Of a stretch of DNA of 64,000 bases, positions 23,901 through 36,890 are shown one piece after another. This DNA is from Casuarina equisetifolia (taxonomy: Eukaryota; Streptophyta; Magnoliopsida; Fagales; Casuarinaceae), in the NCBI GenBank assembly GCA_028551475.1, contig CM052357.1:23602451-23666450 (forward strand). The letters are read 5' to 3'. Made by a program: the position numbers and the translations under genes. The notes under the pieces are model-generated. The model worked only from the letters and a program-made list of their open reading frames with translations. It was not told the DNA's origin and searched no databases. Position 1 is the stretch's first letter. Every line of letters begins with the position of its first letter.

Positions 23901-26264
23901 TATTATATGGCTATATTTATGAATAAGTTAAAAGTGATTAAGTTGTATTTTTTTTTTTTTTGACATTATAAAATTCGAAACTCAAAATAATCTGTCGTAA
24001 TCTCGTCTTATTTTAAAGAAACCGCACCCATCATTCTGGTTCGAGTTTCACGTGTAAGTCTATGTTTTTCTTGCATTCATCAGGGTGGAACCGAAACGCA
24101 CGCCCTTACATGCCATATTTGGTGGGCAGGGGCGTAGAAAAAGGTTAAAAGGCTCTTCTGTAAAGCACTCCAGATAATATTAGATAATCTAACAAGTGAC
24201 TAAGACTGCACGTACGGTCGATAATATGAAAGACCGAATGCTGTACCTTTCCCTCCGAGGTGCATTGAGATACTGTTCACTTTTTGGCACATCTACCATG
24301 TTGTCAACCCAGGCTGGATCTGTGGACGGACCTACTTGGAACCAACCCATTAAACTTTTGAAGAAATTGCTTCTTCATTTTTTCCCTAATTTCTTAAGAA
24401 ATTTCACACAATTTAGTTATGAAATCTCAATTACTATTTTTTTTAATAATTTTTAAAAAATTATAATCTAATTCAAAAATTATTTATTTTTGACTGAATA
24501 AACTCGTCAATTAATGATCTTGAATTAATATTCTAAACAAATAAAAAAATTTTCTTAAGAGTAAGTAATATTTGTAACTTCAAAAATAATTTTACAAACT
24601 CATATGTTAATGATGTGAGACAAATGTCACACTGTAATATTTTTTCACATTTTAAGAAATAATTATCGAATTATTATAATATCTTATTATCATATTCTTG
24701 TAGTGTTAAAAGAGTTATCATGTCTTTACAATGTAACACAATCTACCACATTTTAAGGAAAATACTTATACCCTTGATTCCCTCTCCTCTTCATTATATT
24801 AAAATTGAATTGAGCTCATGATTCTTACTTGATATTATTCTTTCAATAATCAAATTTTGATTAACTTGTGGGGTAACGGAAGGTAGGAGGGTGGGAAGGT
24901 TGATATAATTATTGCTTGGACAGCTTTTGGCATGATGAAAGAAGAAAAGGTTGAAGAGATGAAGAAGATCATCGAGAGTAGTAAAAAGGAGGAAAGAGAG
25001 TGACCGTATACGGACGAGGACCATACGGCATGTCCGACACACGCGGATACTCCTCCGCTGTCCCCCAAAGGGCCCCACCTGTCCTTCCTCTGAACACCGC
25101 CGTTACCAAACTGCGAACCCACGACCCCTTGTTTCAATTCCCGTTTTCCCTTGGACCTAACTACCCCTCTTCACCCTCTCCAAATTTTTAACATGGTTGT
25201 TGAACTGAAAGGCTAATAATAATCATCGAAATCGCAGTAGCACTCCATCTGTTTGATCTGAAAATGCTTCACTTTTCTGGATTGACCTTCCACAAGTGCC
25301 TTCCATTTCTGTATCAGCAGGCCTAACCCACGAGCAAAAAATCTGCAGTGTCGTTCATGTTTTACCAAACTCCAAACTTTACAGCAACGAAAACCGGAGA
25401 GTGGGAAGGGATATTCCGGTCAAATCAGGGGGAAACAGGAAGGGCACGGTGGGGAGAGAGGTAGGGGTCATTATCAAACAGGACCCCATTTGTCTCCTCA
25501 GAAGTGGATCTTCCCACGTTATGAATGTAGAGATTGTGAGAGAAAACCGCCAGTTCCTTGCATAATGCTTCACTGCACACCAGAAACACCAACTACAACA
25601 TCCCAACCCAAACCCATCTCGACCCACTTGCTTTCTCTTTGTTCTTGGTTTTCGTTCTCAGCTTCAAAGGCTGACAGGCTTTAAACCTTCATCTGTAGGT
25701 GGGTCTGTGTGCAGTTATCATGTAGTGGCTTTCGGTTGGGGAAAGCAAAGGCCTTTTTTTCCTTTCGTTTCCGGCTACGCCTCACCCCATGTGCTGGTTT
25801 CACCATCTAGTCTGTGTTTCTTTTGCTCTGCTTTAGGCGACTGTATCTGAACTACGTCTTGTCATTTCCTTCCGAAACGTGTTGTTGTAGTTGGAAACGG
25901 AACTTAGTGCTCTGACGTGAATTTGGTAGTTTTTTTTTTTTTTTTTCAAGATTTACGAGCACGAGACAGTTTTGCTTAGATTTTGTGTTCATATATGTGA
26001 AAAAAATTGGAGTTCTGGATTTGAGAGAGGATGTGCGAGCCTGAATCACGTTTATAAGTGCTTGGTGATGTTGGAAATTTCGAAATGTAGTGGGACGGGA
26101 AACTGTTTGAAGATAGCAAGCTTCTTTTTTGGTTGTTTTTCCCTTCTGGGTCTTTGTCAAATCAAGTATTTAGAAGACATTTGCGTCTTTTTGGAAGGTG
26201 ATTAGATTCAAGACTCTGAACGGGCTGCTGATTTGGCGGTTTTGATGAGTTTTGGCTCAGACTT
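20940..26264. other. Long AT-rich spacer and kinase upstream region
   Basis: The region 21200-23200 is strongly AT-rich and holds nothing I can name; a short minus-strand frame at 21980-22195 is not convincing. A G-box CACGTG lies at 23401-23406. The region 25250-26264 is probably promoter and leader of the kinase gene, perhaps with a leader intron, since sequence quality changes near 25680. Many small open frames occur here on both strands, but none shows a family motif. Confidence 0.5.
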
Positions 26265-29200
26265 ATGAAGAATTTCTACTGGTTTAAGCAGATTTCCCAC
26301 AATGGGAAACCTGAGAGGAAGCTTTCGCTCGGAGAGTACAGGCGGGCGGTGTCGTGGTCCAAGTACTTGGTGTCGTCAGGAGCGGAGATAAAAGGGGAGG
26401 GAGAGGAGGAGTGGAGTGCCGATATGTCTCAGTTATTCATTGGGAGCAAATTTGCATCCGGGAGGCATAGTAGGATCTATAGGGGCGTGTATAAGCAGAG
26501 GGACGTGGCTATTAAGCTGATAAGCCAGCCGGAGGAGGACGAGAACTTGGCTGCTATGCTTGAGAAGCAGTTCATTTCGGAGGTTGCTTTGCTGTTTCGG
26601 TTGGAACATCCGAATATCATCACTGTAAGTTATGTTTCTTGAATGGAATTTTCCCTTACCTGTCTTTGTACAAGTTCTCTGGTCCTGCACCAGAGTAATG
26701 GTGATCTGAACTTCTATGTAGTTGCCATTGTTCTTGGCTTCTGAATGGTATGATTTGTTGTTACAAACCAGAGAAATTTGGTGCTGCAATTGGGAATTTG
26801 TATTCGTAGTAGTTGGTGATGCCAACTTGCGAAAAACCCAAACTTAGAACCTATCATCAGTGGGCTTCCACTTGATCTTTGGGGTATGAGGCGTAGGTGC
26901 AAAGAAAGGTAAAAGTCCTTTCTTTAGCAGCTGCGATGTTGCGTTAACTCACTTATAACAGTGATGGAAAGTAGTTGCATCCATTGTACTTCTGTCTGAG
27001 TCAGTCACGGAGGGACGCAAACAAGTTGGAGCAAGGGATTTGAATGCGGATCCCATGTAGAAGTTACTCTATTTCCTGAGTCTTGTTAAAAGTAACTCAT
27101 CATCTAATGAGATGTTACCAGTGGACTGCCCTGTCTTCTTCTCTTCGGGTTCTGTTTGTTTTAATAACTCCTATTGTCCGTTTTTTCAGATCATTTTTTT
27201 ATTAAAAAAAAAATTGCTCTTTTGATGCAAAGAGCGCCCATGGGAGAAATAACCTTCCCTTTTTGGCCGATTCTGGGAGGATGGATTAGCTATGTTCTTT
27301 GATCCCGTAGCTTATCTCAATTCATCTCATCGACTCCTCCTACAAACCTGAAGTCTCAAGTCCTTTCTTTCTGGGGCCAGCCACTTTTCCCTACTGTCTC
27401 TTACCTATTTGGTTTGCCAGCTTCCTTGAATTAGCAAGTGGAATGCACGTTCAAAAATAGGGGCCTGTTTAGATACTTGTGGCAGCTAAACGCAGTGGAG
27501 CCATGAGAGTAATTTGCGAACTCCCAAATTTTGGATAACAAAAAACTCTTTTCAATGTATCAAGTCTTCCAAAATTATTCAAAGACAATATTTGTATAGA
27601 CTTTCATTAGCACAACCTAAAGAGGGTGATTAGATGGCATTCACTGCTGCATCTCTTGCCCTGTGATCAACGGCAATAGATAGCCTCATGATTCCTGGTA
27701 TCTTTTCTTTCTGTTGTTTGAGAGGCGTGAACACTAGGTCTTGTAATTTAAATGGCTGAACATAATTAGGCGTTGATCACTCTTTCTAATCACTTCGTAC
27801 CTTTTCCTTTCTTCGTGAAGTTCTTCGCAGCTTGTAAGAAACCTCCTGTATTCTGTATCATCACCGAGTATTTGGCTGGGGGATCGTTGAGGAAGTACCT
27901 CCATCACCAAGAGCCTCATTCTGTTCCACTCAACCTAGTTCTGAAATTATCCCTTGACATTGCTCGTGGGATGCAATATCTTCATTCTCAGGGTATACTT
28001 CACAGGGATCTGAAATCAGAAAATCTACTGCTGGGGGAAGATATGTGTGTGAAGGTAGCCGATTTTGGTATTTCATGCTTAGAGTCTCAGTGTGGTAATA
28101 CAAAGGGTTTCACGGGCACTTACCGTTGGATGGCTCCTGAAATGATAAAAGAAAAGCAACACACAAAAAAGGTTGATGTTTACAGTTTTGGCATTGTCCT
28201 GTGGGAGCTTTTAACTGCACTGACGCCTTTTGACAACATGACCCCAGAACAGGCTGCATATGCAGTCTCCCATAAGGTACGTTCCAGTAATTATTGTCAC
28301 ATTTATTTCAGGATTCCCCAGCGTATAACCTATGTGGCTCTTCAAAGTCTTTAGTGATGATTAAATACCAGTTGATCTCCCATATTTAGTAGAAAGTGAT
28401 TCACCCGACCTGTGCTGCAGTTCTTGAGTGAGCCACAGAAACTTGACAGCTTTAACACTGAAATCATCAAAAACTTGTCATTTTGGAAACTTTTAGAAAT
28501 TCCACTTTCATTCTTTAAGTTAGATGGTCGTAAGTTAAATTTCTCACAAGCTTATGACCTTGGCATATTCTTGAGACTCCATGTTGATTGTTGTTTACAA
28601 TGCGGTTCCAGTTGTATCAACTAGAATGAGGATAATTCCTATGTTACAAAACATTTACGTAATGAAAAAGACTATTAAATTAGTAAGAAATTGATGCTGG
28701 GCATAAGATCCAGCATCAAGTCTCTCTCTTCGGTGGTAAGTATGCATTTGTTATGATGGCTTTAGGTTTTGAAATGTGCCTTTGGAGTTATAAGATTTAC
28801 TCAAGTTGAAATCTCTGCAAAGAAAAAGCTATTATTTCGTTCTCCTTTCCTATTTCTCATTTTCTCGATCTCCTGGAGTGGTTTAGTCTGGCAACAGAGG
28901 ATGAAATTTTATTCTATACATACAGAGTTGCTAACCATATGTTGTAGTCCAGATATTGAACCAGAAGGAAGATACTATAACGAGGAAGGCTAACTAAAAA
29001 GGGCTTTTCATATCCTCTCAACAGTTGGTTTTGATCCTCTTTTGCAGAAGTATGGAAAAAAAAAATGATAGGCTTCCAGATTAATCTAGCTTACTCAAGG
29101 TATCTGTAGAAGGAAAGAAATGGTAATAAGCTGCAAATTAACGGATAATACTTTGACAGACTTAAGTTTCTTATGTAAGAATGTGCGACACTCTAACCAC

Positions 29201-30182
29201 TCATTAATTAATATGATCGCAATTTTCTCTATGTTTGCTATTCGCTAGCAGCTTTTTGCTTATCATGTTTTCTTTTTTTTTTTTTATATAATAAATGATA
29301 TGAATGGGGTTTTTTTATAATGAAAAGTATATCAAATAACTTTGGGTGTAGCGCACTTTATGATGGAGTATGTATCCTTATCTCCGGGATGTATTCACAA
29401 ATCAATATCTTCCCCACATACGATATGCTTGGACTTGAGTTTTGTCCAGATCATTTGGGACTGCCGTTATGGCCATTCTTATCCAAGCAAGAGACAACAT
29501 CTCCAAATTGTCATAACCAGTAATATATTCTAAGTGTTATGCACACAGTAACATCCTATATCTATTTCATCTTTTATAGTTCATCGTCAGTAGATTATGA
29601 CTCCAACAAGCTTTTGTTTGAGAACCATGAAATTTGGCAGGAATAACGTCTCCTAGAAAGCTACCGAAGTCGCTGGATCAGTTACTACTCCTTGGTTTGG
29701 ACTATTTGCCTTCTGGTCCTGTGCTGTCTGTCCCATCCCCCTCTAGAAAATATAGATCTCTCGTTTATGAGGATCTTAATACTCCAATTAAAAAGAATTC
29801 AAAATTTTCTGGTTTATTTTATCATAGCCGTATTAGGTCATATCTTATTTCATTTGCTTTCTATTTGGTCTCCTGACGAGTTTTTTTTTTTTTTTTTGGA
29901 TGCAAATTTCATCAGTTTCTTGGTTTTGTGCAGAATGCAAGACCACCATTACCACCCTCATGTCCTATGGCATTGGGTCATCTCATCAACAGATGCTGGT
30001 CAAGCAATCCGGATAAAAGACCACATTTTGATGAGATCGTTTCTATCTTGGAAAGTTACGGGGAATCATTTGAGCAGGATCCTGAATTTTTCTCATCCTT
30101 CAAACCTTCCTCTAATCATACTTTCTTCCGATGCTTACCAAAATGTATTGCCGGTCATAAATCTGCTTCTTTGAAAGCTTAG
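26265..30182 (+). CDS. HT1-like Raf-type Ser/Thr protein kinase
   Basis: Three exons: 26265-26624, 27821-28276, 29934-30182. They encode 354 residues. A 50-residue leader precedes WSADMSQLFIGSKFASG, the start typical of group C Raf-like kinases related to HT1, a regulator of stomatal response to carbon dioxide. Catalytic parts are visible: a modified Gly loop FASGRHSRIYRG (63-74), Lys84 in VAIK, Glu106, HRDLKSEN with Asp183, DFG 201-203, the TGTYRWMAPE segment ending near 227, and VDVYSFGIVLWEL. All key residues are present, so an active cytosolic kinase is expected. The HRDLKSEN motif fits the tyrosine-kinase-like branch. Whether it is the HT1 orthologue or a sister cannot be told by eye, so no symbol is given. 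The second intron (28277-29933) is long. Confidence 0.93.
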
Positions 30183-32703
30183 AGCCTCTTCTTTAACTAT
30201 CGGTACTGTGATTCAAAAGTGTATCATATAGTCAAGGCTTTTATGGTCGGTTATTATTGCAAACTGTTCAAAACATTTCCCATTCTGGTTCCTTGTATGT
30301 TGTTAGGTATGTTGGAACTTGAAGCAGTTCCTTCCATTGATATCATAGTGCTTTTCTTTGGCTCGTTCTCACTTATCCCGAAAAGATGACATCGGAAATT
30401 TGGAACTTTTCATGCACTGGAAATGTCTACATCTATATTTTATTATTCTCAGCTAAGTAGTCAAATCTCTCAATCAAAGCTCACAACAGCTAAGTAGTTA
30501 AATCATTTTCCACCTTGCTCCTCGGAGGAGTATGAGTCCTAAATTGATGGAGCCATCGATGCCTTGGATAATGTTAAGTGATTTAAGCTTCTTTGGAAAC
30601 GTGAAACCACAAAAATGGAGAAAGGGACAGGAACAATACCCCTGATCATACAATAGGTATGAAGCAATGATATTATCACGACCCCATGTAACATTGAAAA
30701 GGAGTCCTTATGGATCACATGACATATGACTCAACTAGATAATTATGGAATATCTAATCATGTAGAGAGGCTTATCCTACTCATGTTATGCATGTACGCA
30801 AATAGACCTCAAGTGGGTGTGTACTGAAGAAAGCCAAAGGTGAAGCAATCTCTAAAATCCAATGTGGGTACGTTATTTAATCTAGATTGATTGGATTAAT
30901 CTAGTTTTAGAGAATGAAACAAGTTTTCTAATTAGTATTAATCTAGGTTTCAAGTGCGACATCCCATCACTTGTTGATGGGGTTTTTATAGGTAGTGTTT
31001 TTCCATGTTTGGAATGAATAGGTATGTTGAAAATAATGTTTAGGTATCTTATACTATATATATCTTAATATAATATCTGTATTATATGCAAAAGATGTCT
31101 CTTTTTTGAACAATCAGTTTCAAAAACAAGAATGAGTTTTTCTTTAACATACAAAAAGAAGGGCTAGACGCCCGCAAGAGAGGTGAAGAATTCCCTCCAT
31201 TCCTATCTTTAACAAATTTCGATTTCGTACCTTATTAAAGGTTAACTCGCACGTTTATAGGAGAATATGATAATGAAATAAGCATGAAACCTTAAAAACT
31301 ACAATTTCCTCAAAACCCAGTCTCCCAAACTGTCAATGGACTATGGGTCTTGGTTTTTATTTACCTTAACCTTACGAACCCAAGATATTGTAAGTCTCCA
31401 CAGTCCTCTGTTATTATATTATATGGCCAAACACTACTACAAAGGGTGGCCATATTCATAAGATAGTACCAATTAGGAGATTCGTATACAAGTGGTCCAC
31501 TCTATTGAATAGTTCTTATCTCATGGGCAGAGGCCTCTCAACTGAAGAAGGGATTATTTTAATAATTCTAGACCCAATTGGGAGGATTGTTATGAGATAA
31601 ATTATGGGTGATTTCATACTTTAATAGCGTATCATTGGATGCCCCATCTGTCCAACCTTGAGTATTGCAAACTTACTTACCCCAATAATTATTCAAAAAA
31701 GTTGGCATCTTTGCTTTCCAATTTGGCTCTTTCTTTATTAGCTGGGTCTCGTTGATGGGCGTATAAAGGCGGAGGTCCTGACTATTGAATGCTTAATCAA
31801 TGGCTCACATGCATCCTTAACCTAAAATGATAATGCACGTGTAATTGATTGATTTGTTGCACGAGTCAAGTGTGTAAACAATTCTAGATTGATTGGATTG
31901 CCCATGTTCTTCATAATCTGGCTGGCTCTTTGAGGTTGCTTGTAGTTGTTTGCCTAAGCAGTTTAGTAATGTGTAAATTGTATTCTTTTTTTATCAATCA
32001 ATTTTGTATTTAAGGTTAATTTAAGATGTACAACTCTTTTAAACTAACGCCAAAATTAACAAATTATTGGATATAAATGAGATGTTAGAAAACACAGTTC
32101 TACACAAAAAATTATTTTCTTTATAAATAGAGGACTGTTTACCTGATGAGTGTTCCTAACACACCTCTTTCATGGCTAACTAAGCTGTAAGTTTTTTATT
32201 GGTTAAACATGAAGTGTTGTTTTATATATTTGAGTTTTTACATTATATTAAAATATTTAATCTCACTTAAAAGTTAATTAAAAAGAACATATATCTACAT
32301 ATATATTCATATAAAAACATTTTTCATGCAAAATCTAAGTAATAAAAGACTTCGATCACATTGTTCATGACATAAGAATCAAGAATAGGACATCAAATGA
32401 ACAGATTGGAGTCACCCCAATTAAGTGGACAGTTTGTCGATAGTCGTATCTGCAATTAACTCTTGAGAATTCCTACCTTTTGCCCACTTCTGGTCGGAGA
32501 AGTCTGTAAACCAAGTCTCATCAGTGGGAATCAGACAACGTACGAAGTCACAGGATTTGCATTGGATACCCTACTCTGCAGGGAACTGCTTTATGTGCTC
32601 CATTAAATGCACCATTCACCATCGAAGTAAATGGCACAAAATGTCAGTTTCATGCACTTAAGTGCAAGTATTAGAAAGCACGTTTTGTTTTTTAATCTTA
32701 AAG

Positions 32704-32805
32704 GAACTTACAGACCCTTTTTGTAGCAAGACTTATATAAATTGCAGAAATAGGGGACTTAAGTACCCTTTTTGTAGCGAGACAGATATAAATTGCAGAA
32801 ACATG
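32704..32805 (+). repeat. Tandem duplication, period about 60 bp
   Basis: Two units share CCCTTTTTGTAGC, then GAGAC or AAGAC, then ATATAAATTGCAGAAA. They lie next to each other with no coding meaning that I can see. Confidence 0.7.
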
Positions 32806-33643
32806 GTCACATTGTGGTCTCCTTCTGGACACAATAAGTGCCCCACTTGTGTCCAAACAAGGTCAAGGAAAAGGAGAAAGAACTTAATAATGAAGACTGA
32901 CGGGAGGTCAGTAACTTCATGAGGAGGACCTTTTGTCTATAAAACCTAACAATCCCCACCAAATGCCGAAAGAAAGAAGTAACCCAGATGATGAAAAACA
33001 CCCCCGAAGGATAAATATTCCGCGACAATCATCATTAAAAAACAGATTTTTAAGAACAAAGTTAAGGCTAGTTTCTTCCTACCTTGTGCTGTGAAAGGTC
33101 GATCCAAGAGAGAAAAAAGAAAAAAAAAAGAAAAAGAAAAAAAATGGAGAAAACAAATTCCAGTGCCACAGATTTCGTTGAAAAGTACAACCACATTAGC
33201 GTTACCACGCCAGGTGGACGAGTTACAAGGAAAGACAAAACAAGAGAAAAGGCAAATGGCAGTTTGCAGGCCGCTCGCGGGGAGAAAGTGAGAAGTCGCC
33301 CTCTGACCTCTCGCTTCTCGCTGACATTCTATCTCTGCAAAGACCGCCCCATGCTTCTATATATTTTGTTAATTTCAGCCCGGTTTTAGATATTTTATTC
33401 TTCAAGTTCCCATTTTGCACCAACCCCCTCTGTCAAAATCTCTCCTTCCTGTCTCCTCGGCACCCATAGGCTTGTATATATTCCACCACCGAAAGAGGTT
33501 TTCTTCAGCATATATGTCCGTGTTTCTGGACACCAAGAGAACAGAACGCTTTTTTCTGAACGTTGGTGGGTGATTTTCGAAGGTTTGCCATTCACCTGCA
33601 CTCCTATTTGATTTGTATCTTCATTAGTATTTGAACCCAATTC

Positions 33644-33691
33644 TGTTTCTTCTTCTTCTTCTTCTTCTTCTTCTTCTTCTTCTTCTTCCTG
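33644..33691 (+). repeat. TTC trinucleotide microsatellite in KLCR leader
   Basis: About fifteen TTC (CTT) units in a row, about 500 bases before the KLCR start codon and downstream of the likely TATA box. CT-rich tracts are common in plant 5' leaders. Length variation between individuals is likely. The reverse-strand poly-Glu open frame here is an artefact of the repeat. Confidence 0.85.
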
Positions 33692-34194
33692 TATGTATAT
33701 TTTGTGGTGTTGAGTACGGACTTGTGTTCTTATTTCATTTTCTTTATTGGCTGTTTTCCAATTTGTTTTCCGTTCATATCTCGGTGAGTTTCTTCTGGTT
33801 TTATGACGATCTGATGAGAAACATGCAAGTAAAGCTCGAGTTTTTGTTGTATTTGAAGTTTTACTTTTTTGTTTATGTGTGTGGGTTAAATAATCGAGGG
33901 TTATACCAGCACTTTCTGCACGAGTTGAAATCTTTGATGTTAGAGGCATTCATTTCTTGTGCAATTCACTTCTCTAACATCTGTTTAAGTGAAGTATTGA
34001 TTTGTCCAGTTTCTGTGTTATTGGTAATTTATAGTAGTGTGAGTGTATACAAGTGGAAATTTTTGTAAGAGTATATGCTTTCCTAGGTTAGATCTGCTGT
34101 TTCTGTTGTTTTGTGTAATGACTTCAGTATGTGTAACTTCTGATGTAGATAATCTATCAGATAGTGGAGTTCTCATCAATTTGGGCACGTAAAG

Positions 34195-36890
34195 ATGCCT
34201 GGGATTGTTACGGATGAAATTACTGAAGAAGGCGCTGTGAATGAACTGAATGGGAATTTTGCGCCTTTCAAGGAGAATTCTGTTGTACATAATCCTCCGG
34301 AGGTTGCTCCGCATCCACAAAGCCCTAAGAATGCGGGTGTTGATCTCCCCGCTAATGGGGCGGCAGAGACTTCAATTGAGCAGCTCTATGAAAATGTATG
34401 TGACATGCAAAGTTCTGATCAGTCACCCTCTAGGCGAAGCTTTGCATCTGATGGTGAAGAGTCTAGGATTGATTCAGAGTTGCGCCATCTTGTAGAAGGG
34501 GAGATGAAGGAGGTGGAGATAATGGAGGAAGAAGTGGTCGATAAGCCAGAATGTGATTCTCGTGGTGATTCTTCCCCAAAGAAGGGAAGTCCATCTGTTG
34601 GTAAGAAGTCAGGAAAGGTGGAAGATTCAGTGAGTACAAAGTCAGTTTCTCCAGGGCATTTAAAGAAAGCTTCTCAGTTGCAGTTCGATGGTGAAGCACC
34701 CTCAAAATCTAGTCCTAAGGGGAAAAGTCCTTCCGAGAAACCTCCCACCAGTAAGCGGAATGACAAGGGTTTGAAAAAACAAAATGGGGGTGTCACTCAT
34801 GTGAAGAAGCAGAGAAATTTTCCTTTGGGAGGGTCTAAGTTACAGAATGGTTCTCAGGGTTCAACCGAATCAGACTTATTAAGTCCAGATCTGGGCCCCT
34901 TTTTACTTAGGCAAGCGAGGGATTTGATTTCTACAGGGGATAATCCCCAGAAAGCACTTGAATTGGCGCTCCGAGCAGCAAAATCATTTGAAATATGTGC
35001 AAATGGGAAGCCAAGTTTAGAACTGGTCATGTGTTTGCATGTTACAGCGGCCATATATTGCAGCTTAGGTCAGTACAATGAGGCAATTCCAGTTCTTGAG
35101 CGTTCAATTGAGATTCCAGCTATTGAGGAAGGTCAAGAACATGCACTTGCTAAATTTGCTGGTCACATGCAACTAGGTGATACCTATGCAATGCTTGGGC
35201 AGCTTGAGAATTCAATAATGTGTTACACAACTGGGTTTGAAGTCCAGAGACAAGTTCTGGGAGAGACTGATCCAAGAGTTGGTGAGACTTGTAGGTATTT
35301 GGCTGAAGCTCATGTTCAAGCTCTGCAGTTTGATGAGGCTGAGAAGCTCTGCCAGATGGCACTTAACATTCATAAAGAGAATGGCTCACCTGTCTCTCTT
35401 GAAGAGGCAGCAGATAGAAGGCTCATGGGTCTTATATGTGAAACAAAGGGAGACCATGAAGCTGCTCTTGAGCACCTTGTTTTGGCCAGCATGGCCATGG
35501 TGGCAAATGGTCAGGAAATGGAAGTCGCTGCTGTTGACTGCAGCATTGGTGATACATACCTATCTTTGTCTCGGTATGATGAGGCTGTTTTTGCTTATCA
35601 GAAAGCACTCACAGTTTTCAAGACCACTAAAGGAGAGAATCATCCAGCTGTTGCCTCAGTCTTTGTTCGGCTGGCTGATGTGTATAATAAGACAGGTAAA
35701 ACAAAGGAATCAAAATCATACTGTGAAAGTGCCCTCCGGATCTATGAAAAGCCTGTGCCTGGGGTCCCTCCTGAGGAGATTGCCAGTGGACTCACTGATG
35801 TTTCTGCTATCTATGAATCAATAGATGAGCTTGAGCAGGCTCTCAAATTGCTACAGAAGGCATTAAAGATATATAACGATGCCCCCGGTCAGCAAAGCAC
35901 AATAGCCAGCATTGAAGCCCAGATGGGAGTCATGTACTACATGCTGGGGAATTATTCTGAGTCTTACAACTCCTTAAAGAATGCCATCACAAAACTCCGT
36001 GCAAATGGAGAGAAGAAATCTGCCTTCTTTGGAATTGCTCTCAACCAAATGGGCCTCGCTTGTGTGCAGCGGTATGCCATTAATGAGGCTTTGGAGTTAT
36101 TTGAAGAAGCCAAGAGTGTTTTGGAACAAGAGTACGGGCCATGTCATATTGATACACTTGGGGTGTATAGCAATCTCGCTGGCACTTATGATGCAGTTGG
36201 CAGGTACGCGCCCCTTCAATTCTTGTAATCATCTTCTTGTGTTGTATTTGTTATGCAAAGGTTAGAAGTTTTCTTCTCCTTTGTGTTTCCCTTTTGCTTA
36301 GTGTGCCTGATTTGTAACTGGGTTTTCATGCTAGCTTATTTGACGAGGCCATCTTAATTAGTACCAAACCGACATGAATACGATTTGTTTCACTCTCTTA
36401 ATCTTCAGTGGAATCGACGTAGCAGGGCTTCAATGGCTTGAGATATACCTGTTGTCCCTAGACAAAATTTGAATATATTCGGGGGGTGAATCATTAAATT
36501 ACAATTGTGGTTTATGTTATCAGAAAAGGCTGAAGTAGGTAAATGGATTGTCTGTAGAAATACTTGTTATTCACTGCATCTTTTGAAATTAGGACTCATA
36601 CCTTAGGATCTTGAAATTGTAGCTAGTTGTTCATGCGTAGCTCTACATCGTATCTGTTTATCAGTAGCTCTACACGCAGGTTGGATGATGCGATTGAAAT
36701 TTTGGAGCTTGTTGTTGGAATGAGGGAGGAAAAGCTTGGGACAGCAAATCCTGATGTTGATGATGAGAAAAGGAGATTGGCTGAGTTATTAAAAGAAGCA
36801 GGCAGAGCTCGGAACAGAAAGGCCAGATCACTAGAGAACCTTCTTGATGCCAACTCTCATTGTGTGGACAATGACGGCATCAATGTATGA
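34195..36890 (+). CDS. KLCR: Kinesin-light-chain-related TPR protein (KLCR/CMU)
   Basis: Two exons: 34195-36203 and 36680-36890. They encode 739 residues. The first 230 residues are Ser/Lys/Glu-rich and look disordered (SPKGKSPSEKPPTSKR). From DLGPFLLRQARDL (about residue 230) to about 700 the protein is an array of tetratricopeptide repeats, for example GHMQLGDTYAMLGQLENS and YSNLAGTYDAVGRLDDA. Plant KLCR proteins, also called CMU (cellulose synthase-microtubule uncoupling), bind cortical microtubules and IQD scaffolds and help hold microtubules in place during cellulose deposition. The intron interrupts an Arg codon inside the last TPR (VGR-LDDA). The start sits in AAAGATGCC, with the next in-frame Met far downstream. 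Which of KLCR1-3 it matches best was not determined. Confidence 0.93.

Larger units (their letters stand above)
30183..34194. other. Spacer between kinase and KLCR, with KLCR promoter
   Basis: From 30183 to about 32650 I see only AT-rich spacer. A tandem repeat lies near 32.75 kb. The stretch 33080-33160 is purine-rich. A TATATA box at about 33357 and the CT-rich sequence after it suggest transcription of the KLCR gene starts near 33390, with a leader holding a TTC microsatellite and probably an intron ending shortly before 34160. Confidence 0.45.

Noticed and set aside
23590..25370. Shared CATGTTTTACCAAAC at about 23608 and 25353
   Set aside because: The match is only about 15 bases and does not extend, so it is not a convincing duplication.
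33395..33949. Minus-strand open frame of 184 codons with a poly-Glu run
   Set aside because: The run is the reverse reading of the TTC microsatellite in the KLCR leader; the rest shows no family motif.
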